Assembly (NCBI RefSeq): GCF_020026305.1
Contig: NZ_CP075691.1
Coordinates: 2,976,001 to 3,040,000, forward strand
Length of the DNA: 64,000 nt
DNA from: Streptomyces sp. 135
GTDB lineage: Bacteria > Actinomycetota > Actinomycetes > Streptomycetales > Streptomycetaceae
Reading direction: 5' to 3'
A program made the translations under genes and the position numbers. The notes under the pieces are model-generated. The model saw nothing but the letters and a program-made list of their open reading frames with translations. It was not told the DNA's origin and made no database searches. Shown piece by piece: positions 56,178-64,000 of this stretch; position 1 is the first letter of the stretch, and every line of letters begins with the position of its first letter.

Positions 56178-56591
56178 ATGGACGGTGTGAATGAGATCCC
56201 GCGCGGCACGCTTCAGGAGCAGACCTACTACGAACAGGTCGGCGGCGAGGAGACCTTCCGGCGCCTGGTGCACCTCTTCTACCGGGGAGTCGCGGAGGAC
56301 CCGCTGCTGCGGCCGATGTACCCGGAGGAGGACCTCGGACCCGCCGAGGAGCGCCTCGCGCTCTTCCTGATGCAGTACTGGGGCGGCCCGCGCACCTACA
56401 GCGACAACCGCGGCCACCCGCGGCTGCGCATGCGGCACGCGCCGTTCACCGTGGACAGGGCGGCGCACGACGCCTGGCTGAAGCACATGCGCGCGGCGGT
56501 CGACGAGCTCGGCCTCTCCGAGGAGCACGAGCGGACGCTGTGGAACTACCTGACGTACGCGGCGGCGTCGATGGTGAACTCAGAAGGCTGA
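56178..56591 (+). CDS. Truncated haemoglobin, group II (GlbO-like)
   Basis: 137 residues from ATG 56178; GTG 56187 is an alternative. The 2-on-2 globin pattern is clear: TYYEQVGGEETFRRLVHLFY (helix B with Tyr), LALFLMQYWGG (CD/E region), the proximal His in RMRHAPF, and Trp in the G helix (TLWNYLTYAA, Trp G8 as in group II). It binds oxygen or NO and is usually linked to NO detoxification or redox sensing. It is divergent from the PIMT-like gene and stands alone. Confidence 0.93.
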   Translation: MDGVNEIPRGTLQEQTYYEQVGGEETFRRLVHLFYRGVAEDPLLRPMYPEEDLGPAEERLALFLMQYWGGPRTYSDNRGHPRLRMRHAPFTVDRAAHDAWLKHMRAAVDELGLSEEHERTLWNYLTYAAASMVNSEG

Positions 56592-56632
56592 CGGTCTCAA
56601 GGCGGCTCCGGACCCGGGCGCCCGCGGTCCGC

Positions 56633-57319
56633 CTACGCGGGCGTGACCGTGAGGCCTCCGACACCGGATCGCCGCACGGCGACGGAGCCATAGGCGGTAC
56701 GCAGCCGGAGCCACGCCCCCGAGGACAGCAGGGTCAGCGTGTCCCCCCGCAGGAACCGGAGGGACTGCGCGGCATGCGCGGCGCGCACCGGCAGCCCCGT
56801 GTCCCCGACCGGCCGGGACCAGATCTCCCGCCCCACCCGGTCGAGCTCGGCCCGCACCCGCCGCTCGGCGGGCAACTCCTCGACGCGGGCCCGGAACTCG
56901 GCCACGGCGACCCGGACGAGATCCCGCACCGCGTCCGGGGCCGGCAGCCCCGGCTCCTGCCGCCATCCGCCCCGCGGCGGCAGCACGCCCGCCCACGGCG
57001 GTCCGGTGACGGCTTGCGGCACCGCGGCGACACCCACCGACGTCACGGACTGCGCCGCCTCCCCCACGGACTCCAGGAACTCACCCGCGGAGACGGTGAC
57101 GTCGAGCGTGGTGTCGGGCGCGTGTTCGTACGGCTTGGCGAGCCGCGCCGTGCGGATGGCGAGGACCTCGAAGGACGGCGGCCGCCCGAACACGGCGAGC
57201 GTGTCCCCGGCGGCCTGCAACCGCACCGCGGCCGCCCTGTCGTAGTGGATCAGCCGGGCCAGGAAGGCGGCGAGGTCCGCCGCCTCCCCGGCATCGGCGA
57301 AGTGCAGCCGCGCGGTCAT
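56633..57319 (-). CDS. Hypothetical cytoplasmic protein of the ettA operon
   Basis: 228 residues from ATG 57319, which overlaps the thioesterase stop as ATGA. I do not recognise the family. N-terminal ARLHFADAGEAADLAAFLAR suggests an alpha/beta start; the middle is Pro/Gly-rich (GPPWAGVLPPRGGW), followed by a helical RVRAELDRVG region and a beta-rich end. It has no membrane segments or metal motifs. It is third in the ettA-thioesterase-this gene run and probably conserved in that place in Streptomyces, but its role is unknown. Confidence 0.8.
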   Translation of the reverse strand: MTARLHFADAGEAADLAAFLARLIHYDRAAAVRLQAAGDTLAVFGRPPSFEVLAIRTARLAKPYEHAPDTTLDVTVSAGEFLESVGEAAQSVTSVGVAAVPQAVTGPPWAGVLPPRGGWRQEPGLPAPDAVRDLVRVAVAEFRARVEELPAERRVRAELDRVGREIWSRPVGDTGLPVRAAHAAQSLRFLRGDTLTLLSSGAWLRLRTAYGSVAVRRSGVGGLTVTPA

Positions 57320-57756
57320 GCGGCGAGCGCCCCCGAACCGCCGTCGGCACAATCGTCGACGTACTCCTGGAGGAACTGCCGCTCCTCGGCGGTGATCCGC
57401 CGGGGCCGCTGCGCCTCCAGGTCGAAGGGGACGACCACGGTCGAGGCCCGCACATACACCTGGTCCGCGTCCTTGATCTCGTACGCGATGGTCAGCGACG
57501 CCGCACCGATCTTCGTCACCCACGACTCGATGGTGACCGGCTCGTGCCGGTGCACCAACGGCCGTACGTAGTCGATCTCGTGGCGGGCCACGACCGAACC
57601 GCCGGAGAACGACGGGGACCCGTCACCGGGCGCCAGCCGGAACATGAAGTCGATGCGCGCCTCCTCCAGGTACCGGAGGAAGACGACGTTGTTGACGTGC
57701 CCGAAGGCGTCCATGTCCGACCAGCGCAGCGGGCACTGGTAGATGTGTCGAGCCAC
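57316..57756 (-). CDS. Acyl-CoA thioesterase (hotdog fold, 4HBT type)
   Basis: 146 residues. The catalytic Asp of the 4-hydroxybenzoyl-CoA thioesterase group is in SDMDAFGHVNNVVFLRYLEE, and the second conserved stretch is RHEIDYVRPLVHRH. It would hydrolyse a medium or branched acyl-CoA; the specificity is unknown. GTG 57756 starts 8 bases after the ettA stop, and the stop overlaps the next start, so all three genes are in one operon. Confidence 0.9.
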   Translation of the reverse strand: MARHIYQCPLRWSDMDAFGHVNNVVFLRYLEEARIDFMFRLAPGDGSPSFSGGSVVARHEIDYVRPLVHRHEPVTIESWVTKIGAASLTIAYEIKDADQVYVRASTVVVPFDLEAQRPRRITAEERQFLQEYVDDCADGGSGALAA

Positions 57757-57763
57757 CGCCGCC

Positions 57764-59428
57764 TCAGCCTCGCGTCAGCTTCTTGTAGGTGGCACGGTGC
57801 GGACGGGCCGCGTCCGGGCCAAGGCGCTCGATCTTGTTCTTCTCGTACGCCTCGAAGTTGCCCTCGAACCAGAACCACTTGGAGTCGCCCTCGTACGCCA
57901 AGATGTGCGTGGCGACGCGGTCCAGGAACCAGCGGTCGTGGGAGACGACCACGGCCGCGCCCGGGAACTCCAGGAGGGCGTTCTCCAGGGAGGACAGGGT
58001 CTCGACGTCCAGGTCGTTGGTCGGCTCGTCAAGGAGCAGGAGGTTGCCGCCCTGCTTGAGGGTGAGCGCGAGGTTCAGGCGGTTGCGCTCACCGCCGGAG
58101 AGCACGCCCGCGGGCTTCTGCTGGTCCGGCCCCTTGAAGCCGAAGGCGGACACGTACGCGCGGCTCGGCATCTCGACCTGGCCGACGTTGATGTAGTCCA
58201 GCTCGTCCGAGACGACCGCCCAGAGGGTCTTCTTCGGGTCGATGTTGGCGCGGCTCTGGTCGACGTAGGAGATCTTGACCGTGTCGCCGACCTTGATGGA
58301 GCCGGAGTCCGGCTCCTCGAAGCCCTGGATCATCTTGAACAGCGTGGTCTTGCCCGCGCCGTTCGGACCGATGACGCCGACGATGCCGTTGCGCGGCAGG
58401 GTGAAGCTCAGGTCGTCGATGAGGACCTTCTCGCCGAAGGCCTTCGAGAGGTTGTTGACCTCGACGACGATGTTGCCGAGGCGCGGGCCCGGCGGGATCT
58501 GGATCTCCTCGAAGTCCAGCTTCCGCATCTTGTCCGCCTCGGCGGCCATCTCCTCGTAGCGCGCCAGACGCGCCTTGGACTTGGCCTGGCGTCCCTTGGC
58601 GTTGGAGCGCACCCACTCAAGCTCTTCCTTGAGGCGCTTGGCCCGCTTGGCGTCCTTCTGGCCCTCGACCTTGAGACGGGTCTGCTTGGTCTCCAGGTAC
58701 GTGGAGTAGTTGCCCTCGTAGCCGATGGCGCGGCCGCGGTCGAGCTCCAGGATCCAGCCCGCGACGTTGTCGAGGAAGTACCGGTCGTGGGTGACGGCGA
58801 CGACGGTGCCGGGGTACTTCGCGAGGTGCTGCTCCAGCCACTGCACGGACTCGGCGTCCAGGTGGTTGGTGGGCTCGTCGAGGAGCAGCAGGTCGGGGGC
58901 TTCGAGGAGCAGCTTGCAGAGCGCGACGCGGCGCTTCTCGCCACCGGAGAGGTTGGTGACGGGCCAGTCGCCGGGCGGGCAGCCCAGCGCGTCCATGGCC
59001 TGCTCCAGCTGGGCGTCGAGGTCCCAGGCATTGGCGTGGTCCAGGTCCTCCTGGAGCTTGCCCATCTCCTCCATCAGCGCGTCGGAGTAGTCGGTCGCCA
59101 TGAGCTCGGCGACCTCGTTGAAGCGCTTGAGCTTGCCCATGACCTCCTTCGCCCCGTCCTGCACGTTCTCCAGGACGGTCTTGGACTCGTCGAGGGGCGG
59201 CTCCTGGAGGAGCATGCCGACGGTGTAACCGGGCGAGAGGAAGGCGTCGCCGTTGGAGGGCTGCTCGATGCCCGCCATGATCTTGAGCACCGTGGACTTA
59301 CCGGCGCCGTTGGGGCCCACGACACCGATCTTCGCGCCAGGAAGGAAGCTCAAGGTGACATCGTCGAGGATCACCTTGTCGCCGTGCGCCTTGCGCGTCT
59401 TGCGCATGGTGTAGATGTACTCAGCCAA
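57764..59428 (-). CDS. ettA: Energy-dependent translational throttle protein EttA (ABC-F ATPase)
   Basis: 554 residues, two ABC domains and no membrane part. The first Walker A is GPNGAGKST (about residue 40) with signature LSGGEKRRVAL; the second is GPNGAGKTTLFK (about residue 355) with LSGGERNRLNL, each followed by a DEPTN Walker B. The linker between domains and the arm insert (LELDRGRAIGYEGNYSTYLE) match EttA, which binds the ribosomal E site and gates the first elongation step by ATP/ADP ratio. The TTG start at 59428 lacks a strong ribosome-binding site. Confidence 0.95.
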   Translation of the reverse strand: MAEYIYTMRKTRKAHGDKVILDDVTLSFLPGAKIGVVGPNGAGKSTVLKIMAGIEQPSNGDAFLSPGYTVGMLLQEPPLDESKTVLENVQDGAKEVMGKLKRFNEVAELMATDYSDALMEEMGKLQEDLDHANAWDLDAQLEQAMDALGCPPGDWPVTNLSGGEKRRVALCKLLLEAPDLLLLDEPTNHLDAESVQWLEQHLAKYPGTVVAVTHDRYFLDNVAGWILELDRGRAIGYEGNYSTYLETKQTRLKVEGQKDAKRAKRLKEELEWVRSNAKGRQAKSKARLARYEEMAAEADKMRKLDFEEIQIPPGPRLGNIVVEVNNLSKAFGEKVLIDDLSFTLPRNGIVGVIGPNGAGKTTLFKMIQGFEEPDSGSIKVGDTVKISYVDQSRANIDPKKTLWAVVSDELDYINVGQVEMPSRAYVSAFGFKGPDQQKPAGVLSGGERNRLNLALTLKQGGNLLLLDEPTNDLDVETLSSLENALLEFPGAAVVVSHDRWFLDRVATHILAYEGDSKWFWFEGNFEAYEKNKIERLGPDAARPHRATYKKLTRG

Positions 59429-59593
59429 GAGAAACCGTCCGGCAATCAGTGAGTGGGCAGATACACCCCATCTTGCCCGACCGCCACCCCTCGGGGGAAA
59501 CGGGTATGGCCTGGCGGGCTCTGATCCGGGGTTCCGTGCATGGTGACGGCACCGCGTCCGTCACCGTGGGTCGCCTCTGGTCACCCTGGGTCT

Positions 59594-61032
59594 TCACTGC
59601 CGGGTCCGCGTCGGGTCCTTCTTGGTACGGAGGAAGAAGACCGCCGCGCCGCCGAGCAGGACGAACCCCACCGCGATGCCGGCCATCAGCGGCGTATTGC
59701 CGGAGCTGCCGGTCTCGGCCAGGTCGCCGCCGCCCGAGGTGCCGCCCGCCGACGCGGGGCTGGGCTGTGAGGCGGGCTGCGCCTTGTTGTCGAGCGCGTC
59801 GCCTTCGGTCCGGCAGTCGAGTACGCCCTTGAAGCGCTTCTGTACGCCGTTGGGTCCGGTGATCGTGAAGTCGTAGGGCTGGTCCTCCTGCAACGGGATC
59901 GTCACCGTCTGCGACGCGCCCGCCTTGATCGTGTGCTTGAAGCCCATCAGCCGGAAGGTGAAGGGGGCGTCGCCGTTGTTGCTCGCCGTGATGTCCACGC
60001 CGCCCTTGGCGCAGTTCTTCTCCGCCGACAGTGCCGGTATCGCACCCTTGTCCGCCCAGTCGGCCGTCGCCGTCGCCGACACCGTCGACTCGCTGGAGCC
60101 CGCGAGGATCTGCGTCTGGCTCCTGGTCTCGGAGGTGAAGGCCCTGCCGACCGGCACGGTGGTCGACGCCTGTACGGAGAGCGCGGCCGAGCCGTCCGGC
60201 GCGTCCTTCGGCACGTCGAAGTAGAGCCGACTGCCGTCGCCCGCGGACTTCACGGGCTTGCCGTCCTTGCCGACCACCTTCACTCCGCTGGCCACGGAGT
60301 CGGCGGGCGGCGTCACGGTCACCGCCTCCGCGTCGGTCCGCACGGTGACCGGGCCGAGCCGCTCCCCCGCGCGTCCGGAGACGGCGGGCGGCTCCAGCGT
60401 CAGCGACGCCTTGGGCTCCACGCCGGCGCGTGCGCTCTTTTGCAGATAGTCGGCGAGCTTCTCGGCCTGCGGGTCGACGGCGTCGACGTGCGCGCCGTCC
60501 GAGTACCGCCAGATCGCCACCTGGGTGCCGGCCGCGGCGGTCTGCTCGGTGAGGGACGTCGCACCCGCCTTCTTGGCGAGCGCCGCGAGGTCGTTCACCT
60601 GCGGGTAGGAGTGCTGGAGGATCCAGCGGATCCTGCCGGCGTCACGGTTGCCGTTCAGCGACGTGCCGCTCCAGGGGGTCTCCTGGTATCTGGCGTCCTT
60701 CTGCGTGGGGCTGTGGATGTCGACGCAGTACGTCTGGAGGGTGCCGCCATCCTCCACGGCCATCTCGAAGAGCCCGGCGGGCACCTGCTGCGAGCTGCCG
60801 TTCTCGTGGACGACCGCCTGGTCGTACGTCTGCAACCCGCCCAGCGTCGCGGTCGCGCCGCCCCGGTGCTGCGGCGCCTCCTCGGCCGCCGCCGGGCCCG
60901 CGCCGACCAGTGCCCCGCGGCGAGGAGCCCTGACGCCGCGGTCACGGCGGCGAGGCGGGCGACGCCTCGGCCGCGTGGCGGCACCGCAGCCGAAGCAGCG
61001 GACGCGGAAAGCGCGGTAAACGCAGAAAACAC
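59594..61032 (-). CDS. Sortase-anchored thioester (TQXA-domain) surface protein; apparent 1-base frameshift
   Basis: 479 residues after restoring one base in the C run at 60913-60916, which makes the length a multiple of three. GTG 61032 lies 6 bases after GGAGGGG; the signal peptide (VARLAAVTAASGLLAAG) is in the other frame. The thioester domain has Cys of TYCVDIH at about residue 103 and Gln of GTQVAIW (the TQXA motif) at about 171, which can join in a reactive Cys-Gln thioester used for covalent attachment. A beta-rich stalk, LAETG (about residue 437) recognised by class E sortases, a hydrophobic segment and a basic tail follow. It is thus a cell-wall adhesin-like protein. Confidence 0.88.
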
Positions 61033-61314
61033 TGAATTCCCCTCCGGGCGGGACCCGTTCACAACGAGGGGGGTGGTCCCGCCAGCAGATTGAAAGGGGC
61101 AGGAACACCTGCCACCTGCATGGCATCTCCTGCCAACTGCCCCGTGAGCTACGTCCGGCATCCTAGGGAAGCGGCGCACCATGACCCTCAGTCATACCGT
61201 CGGATAACCGTTCCGACTCGTAATCGTTATCGCCAACCACCCGCGCGAGCTGGGCTTATCGACAAATCAACGGGCATTCCGAGCGGTGGCACGCTGGTTG
61301 ACGGATCATCACCA

Positions 61315-61734
61315 TCAGCCCACCGGCTCCGGTTCGGGCTCTCGCAGGGGCGGACAGTCCGTCAGCGACGCGTCCGGCCTGCCCACCCGCCGGAACGCCG
61401 CGGTCCCGCGTGACAGATCGTGACCGATGGCCTGCGCGTCGATGTCCGCCGAGGTCCAGTGCTGACCTCCGCGCTCCTCGTCGCGCACCTTCAACCGCCC
61501 CTGCACGATGACCGGTTCGCCCACCGCGAGCGATGCCTGCACATTGCTGCCGAGCGCGCGCCTGGCCCAGACGGTGAAGAAGTTGGTGTGTCCGTCGTTC
61601 CAGGTGTTCTTCACCGCGTCGAAGTACCGCGCCGTCACCGCGAGCCGGAACCGCGCCACCGGTCCCGACGGCAACTCCCGGTACACCGGTGTCGTCGCGA
61701 CGTTCCCCACCACGGTCACCATCGTCTCGTTCAT
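61315..61734 (-). CDS. ssbB: Single-stranded DNA-binding protein (SsbB-like paralogue)
   Basis: 139 residues with an OB fold: MVTVVGNVATTPVYRELPSG, RFRLAVTARYFD, FFTVWARRALG and VQASLAVGEPVIVQGRLKVR. There is no Gly-rich linker ending in the DDDIPF tip of the main SSB, matching the second Streptomyces SSB that acts in chromosome segregation during sporulation (from memory). ATG 61734 follows GGAGGGGC; the upstream in-frame extension is Ala/Glu-rich and unlikely. It sits between the adhesin and the GTPase gene. Confidence 0.88.
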   Translation of the reverse strand: MNETMVTVVGNVATTPVYRELPSGPVARFRLAVTARYFDAVKNTWNDGHTNFFTVWARRALGSNVQASLAVGEPVIVQGRLKVRDEERGGQHWTSADIDAQAIGHDLSRGTAAFRRVGRPDASLTDCPPLREPEPEPVG

Positions 61735-61904
61735 GTCCTGCCCCTCCCGTGCGTCCGTCCGTGCCGCCGCGCCTTCCGCGGCGGCGCTCTCAGACTGCAC
61801 CCGTCCGGCCGAGCCCGCTGAGCCCTGTGCGCTACCCACCGGTTGTGGATAACTCGGTCACCCGAAGGGGCCCTCCACCCCCGCCCGCGGCCGCTGAGGC
61901 GACC

Positions 61905-63917
61905 TCACCCAAGAGCCCCGCGCGTCCCCGTCACGCGCACGTACTGCTCCCTGACCTCCAGATACCGCAGCAGCTCGGCGGCCACCGGATCGAGGACCCG
62001 GGCCCGCCCGCACCCGGCGGCCGCCTCCCGCAGCCGCCGCTCCGCTTCGTACCCGTACCGTCGCGCGGGCCCCCGCGCGGCCAGCCGGCTCGCCCACTCC
62101 ACGCACGGGCCGCCCGCGATGCCCGCCAGCATCAGCAGCACCGGCACGCCGAGGTTCGGGTCGGCGATGCCGATGATCTGCCCCAGCAGCCAGAGCCCGC
62201 CCACGACCTGGAGCATCGACATCGCGGCCTGCGCGAGGACCGCCGCAGGCCACCAGTTGGGCCGCGGCGGACGTCCGACCGGCACGCCCGCCGTCACCGC
62301 CAGCTTGTCGAGCGCCTCGGCAGCCCTTCGGCGCGCGCGCGGCGGCCTCCCGCACGGCCTGGCCCCAGGGCACGGGCAGCCCGCGGCCGCCTCGTCGGCC
62401 ACCGTGCGCACGGCGTGCTCCACCCGCTGGCGCGCCGTCACCTCCTCGTCCACCACGGGCAGGCCCACCGGCGTCGCGGCGGCGCCGTGCGGCGAGCGCT
62501 GCGACTCGTACCACCGCCAGAGTCTGAGCCAGGGGTCGCCGCACGCCTTGCCCGCGTGTCTGCGCCAGGCCCGTTCCGCCGCGTCCCCGGCCGCCGCGGC
62601 GCCCACCGCGTCCGCGAGACGGTCCGCGAACTCCTCGCGGGCCTCCTCGCTGAGTCCGACGCGCCCGGGGCGGCGGCCCCGGGGCGCCCCGGCGACGTAG
62701 ACCGGACGCAGGCGTTCCGCGGCGGCGTCCAGGTCGGCGGAGATCCGGCGGACGGCGGCGCCCCGTTCCTGGGTGAACTGGCCGAGTGCCTCCCGCAGTT
62801 CGCCGATCCCGTCGCCGGTCAGCGCGGAGATGGCGAGCACGGTGGCACCGGGTTCTCCGTGTTCGCCGAGTGCGATGCCGTCCTCGTCGAGGAGCCGGCG
62901 CAGGTCGTCGAGGACCTGGTCGGCGGCGTCTCCGGGCAGCCGGTCGATCTGGTTGAGCACCACGAAGGTGACCTCGGCGTGCCCCGCCATGGGCCGCAGA
63001 TACCGCTCGTGGAGCATCGCGTCCGCGTACTTCTCCGGGTCGACGACCCAGATGACGGCGTCGACGAGTGCCAGGATCCGGTCGACGTGCTCGCGGTGCT
63101 CGCCGACCGCCGAGTCGTGGTCGGGCAGGTCGATCAGTACGAGCCCCTGGAGCTCGTCGGCACCGGGCCCCTGGAGGGGGCGACGGCGCAGCCGCCCCGG
63201 GATGCCGAGCCGGTCGAGCAGCCCGGCGGCGCCGTCCGTCCAGCTGCACCCGATGGGCGCGGCGGTGGTCGGCCTGCGTACGCCGGTGTCCGAGATCATC
63301 ACGCCGGCGAGGGCGTTGAAGAGCGTCGACTTGCCGCTGCCGGTGGCGCCCGCGATGGCGACGACGGTGTGCCGTTCGGAGAGCCGCCGCCGGGCGTCCG
63401 CCTCGTCGAGGACCCGGCCCGCCTCGGCGAGGGTGCCGGCGTCGAGCCGGGTGCGGGAGAGCCCGACGAGTTCGCGCAGCGCGTCGAGCCGTGCGCGCAG
63501 GGGTCCGTCGTACGGCGTGGGGGGCGCGGTGGGGGCGTAGGCGCGGGGGGTGGTGGCGGGTTTCGAGGCATCCGCGACGCGGCGTGCGATGAGGCCGTCG
63601 CCCCAGGCGTCCTCGGGGTCGTCGGCGGGCTGGCCGAGGCCTTCAGGGGACCGGACGGGCTTCTGCTCGGTGCGGGCGGACGTCTGCCCGGTGCGGGCGG
63701 AGGCCTGACCTGACCGACCGCCCTCTTCAGGATGCCCCGCGCCTGCCGTGACCGTCGTGCCCGTCATGCCCGGCTCGTTCGCCGGGCCTGCCGCGCGCCC
63801 CGCAAGCCCCGCGCGCCCGGCAGCCGCCCCCTCCCGCTCGGCCCGCCCCTCTGTCTCCTTTCGCTCCTCCCGCTCGTCGCGTTCGGTGTGATCAGTGACG
63901 GCAGTCACCGCGGTCAC
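61905..63917 (-). CDS. Large membrane-associated GTPase (YfjP/Era-like, dynamin-related type)
   Basis: About 670 residues. An acidic, disordered N-terminal 130 residues precede the GTPase domain: G1 GATGSGKST, G3 DLPDHDS, G4 NQID and G5 SALTGDG. Two helical membrane segments lie near the C-terminus (AAVLAQAAMSMLQVVGGLWL and NLGVPVLLMLAGIAGGP). A stretch of about 20 codons (62335-62382) is read out of frame between two compensating indels; corrected, it gives GLPVPWGQAVREAA. The GTG start overlaps the stop of the upstream gene as GTGA; GTG 63908 is an alternative. It probably works with that upstream gene at the membrane. Confidence 0.85.
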   Translation of the reverse strand: MTAVTAVTDHTERDEREERKETEGRAEREGAAAGRAGLAGRAAGPANEPGMTGTTVTAGAGHPEEGGRSGQASARTGQTSARTEQKPVRSPEGLGQPADDPEDAWGDGLIARRVADASKPATTPRAYAPTAPPTPYDGPLRARLDALRELVGLSRTRLDAGTLAEAGRVLDEADARRRLSERHTVVAIAGATGSGKSTLFNALAGVMISDTGVRRPTTAAPIGCSWTDGAAGLLDRLGIPGRLRRRPLQGPGADELQGLVLIDLPDHDSAVGEHREHVDRILALVDAVIWVVDPEKYADAMLHERYLRPMAGHAEVTFVVLNQIDRLPGDAADQVLDDLRRLLDEDGIALGEHGEPGATVLAISALTGDGIGELREALGQFTQERGAAVRRISADLDAAAERLRPVYVAGAPRGRRPGRVGLSEEAREEFADRLADAVGAAAAGDAAERAWRRHAGKACGDPWLRLWRWYESQRSPHGAAATPVGLPVVDEEVTARQRVEHAVRTVADEAAAGCPCPGARPCGRPPRARRRAAEALDKLAVTAGVPVGRPPRPNWWPAAVLAQAAMSMLQVVGGLWLLGQIIGIADPNLGVPVLLMLAGIAGGPCVEWASRLAARGPARRYGYEAERRLREAAAGCGRARVLDPVAAELLRYLEVREQYVRVTGTRGALG

Positions 63918-64000
63918 CTCTCCTTCTGAAGTACGGACAGGGCGGCGATCAGCTCGGCCTGGGGTTCGGGATGCACGTCGAGGGCGTACAGGGGTGCGAG
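63914..64000 (-). CDS. Partial CDS at window edge (C-terminal 28 residues)
   Basis: An open minus-strand frame ends with TGA at 63914-63916 and encodes LAPLYALDVHP onwards, finishing VLQKER. Its stop overlaps the GTPase start (GTGA), so it is the upstream member of the same operon. The tail is too short to identify; a paired dynamin-like GTPase is the usual upstream neighbour in such operons (inference). Confidence 0.65.
   Translation of the reverse strand, partial: LAPLYALDVHPEPQAELIAALSVLQKER

Overview
The window is chromosomal DNA from a high-GC actinomycete, almost certainly Streptomyces. The base composition is strongly G+C with G/C in nearly every third codon position, GTG and TTG starts are common, and there are Tat and lipoprotein signals, an LAETG sortase-anchored protein, a G/C-rich intergenic repeat that I recognise from Streptomyces, and a chitosan-oligosaccharide (csn) operon. 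Remembered gene order (aspartate-semialdehyde dehydrogenase, pepN, malQ, csnR-K, pknG cluster, ettA, ssb) resembles the SCO2630-SCO2685 part of the S. coelicolor core. I see no tRNA, rRNA, CRISPR array, insertion sequence or prophage.

Layout. 1-11 kb: a DsbA-like thiol protein, a first aminopeptidase N whose 3' end is rearranged, a small secreted protein, an AbiEi/DUF559-like protein, a secreted serine hydrolase, a Tat-exported metallophosphoesterase, NUDIX and PPOX-like enzymes, and a VOC protein divergent from a CGNR regulator. 11-17 kb: a large secreted subtilase, an ECF sigma factor coupled to a membrane partner, and asd. 17-28 kb: regulator/transporter/oxidoreductase pairs (MFS-LysR, FAD monooxygenase, a second intact pepN, LysR, EamA, and a FAD monooxygenase-TetR pair with four ordered operators). 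28-37 kb: malQ coupled to an unrecognised repeat-rich 118-residue protein, a GH84 glycosidase, HNH nuclease, MscS channel and Uma2 protein. 37.5-44.3 kb: the csnR-E-F-G-H-K operon (ROK regulator, ABC importer without its ATPase, GH4 glycosidase, sugar kinase) behind a promoter and a palindromic operator. 44.5-55.1 kb: a seven-gene same-strand signalling cluster (GlnX-like sensor, GlnH-like binding protein, coiled-coil protein, PknG kinase, PP2C phosphatase, VWA protein, FHA protein). 55-64 kb: a PIMT-like methyltransferase, truncated globin, ettA-thioesterase-unknown operon, a TQXA thioester adhesin, a single-stranded DNA-binding protein and a pair of GTPase-type genes running off the edge.

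The most interesting system is the PknG cluster. In mycobacteria GlnX-GlnH-PknG senses amino acids and controls an FHA protein (GarA). Here the same core sits with a dedicated PP2C phosphatase, a VWA protein and an FHA protein, and three of the proteins carry paired zinc-ribbon-like Cys clusters.

Caution on sequence quality: at least four genes (serine hydrolase, phosphoesterase, GlnX-like protein, TQXA adhesin) are each out of frame by exactly one base at a short G/C run, and the GTPase has a short internal out-of-frame stretch. This looks more like under-called homopolymers than real mutation, so these genes are annotated as whole CDSs spanning the shift.
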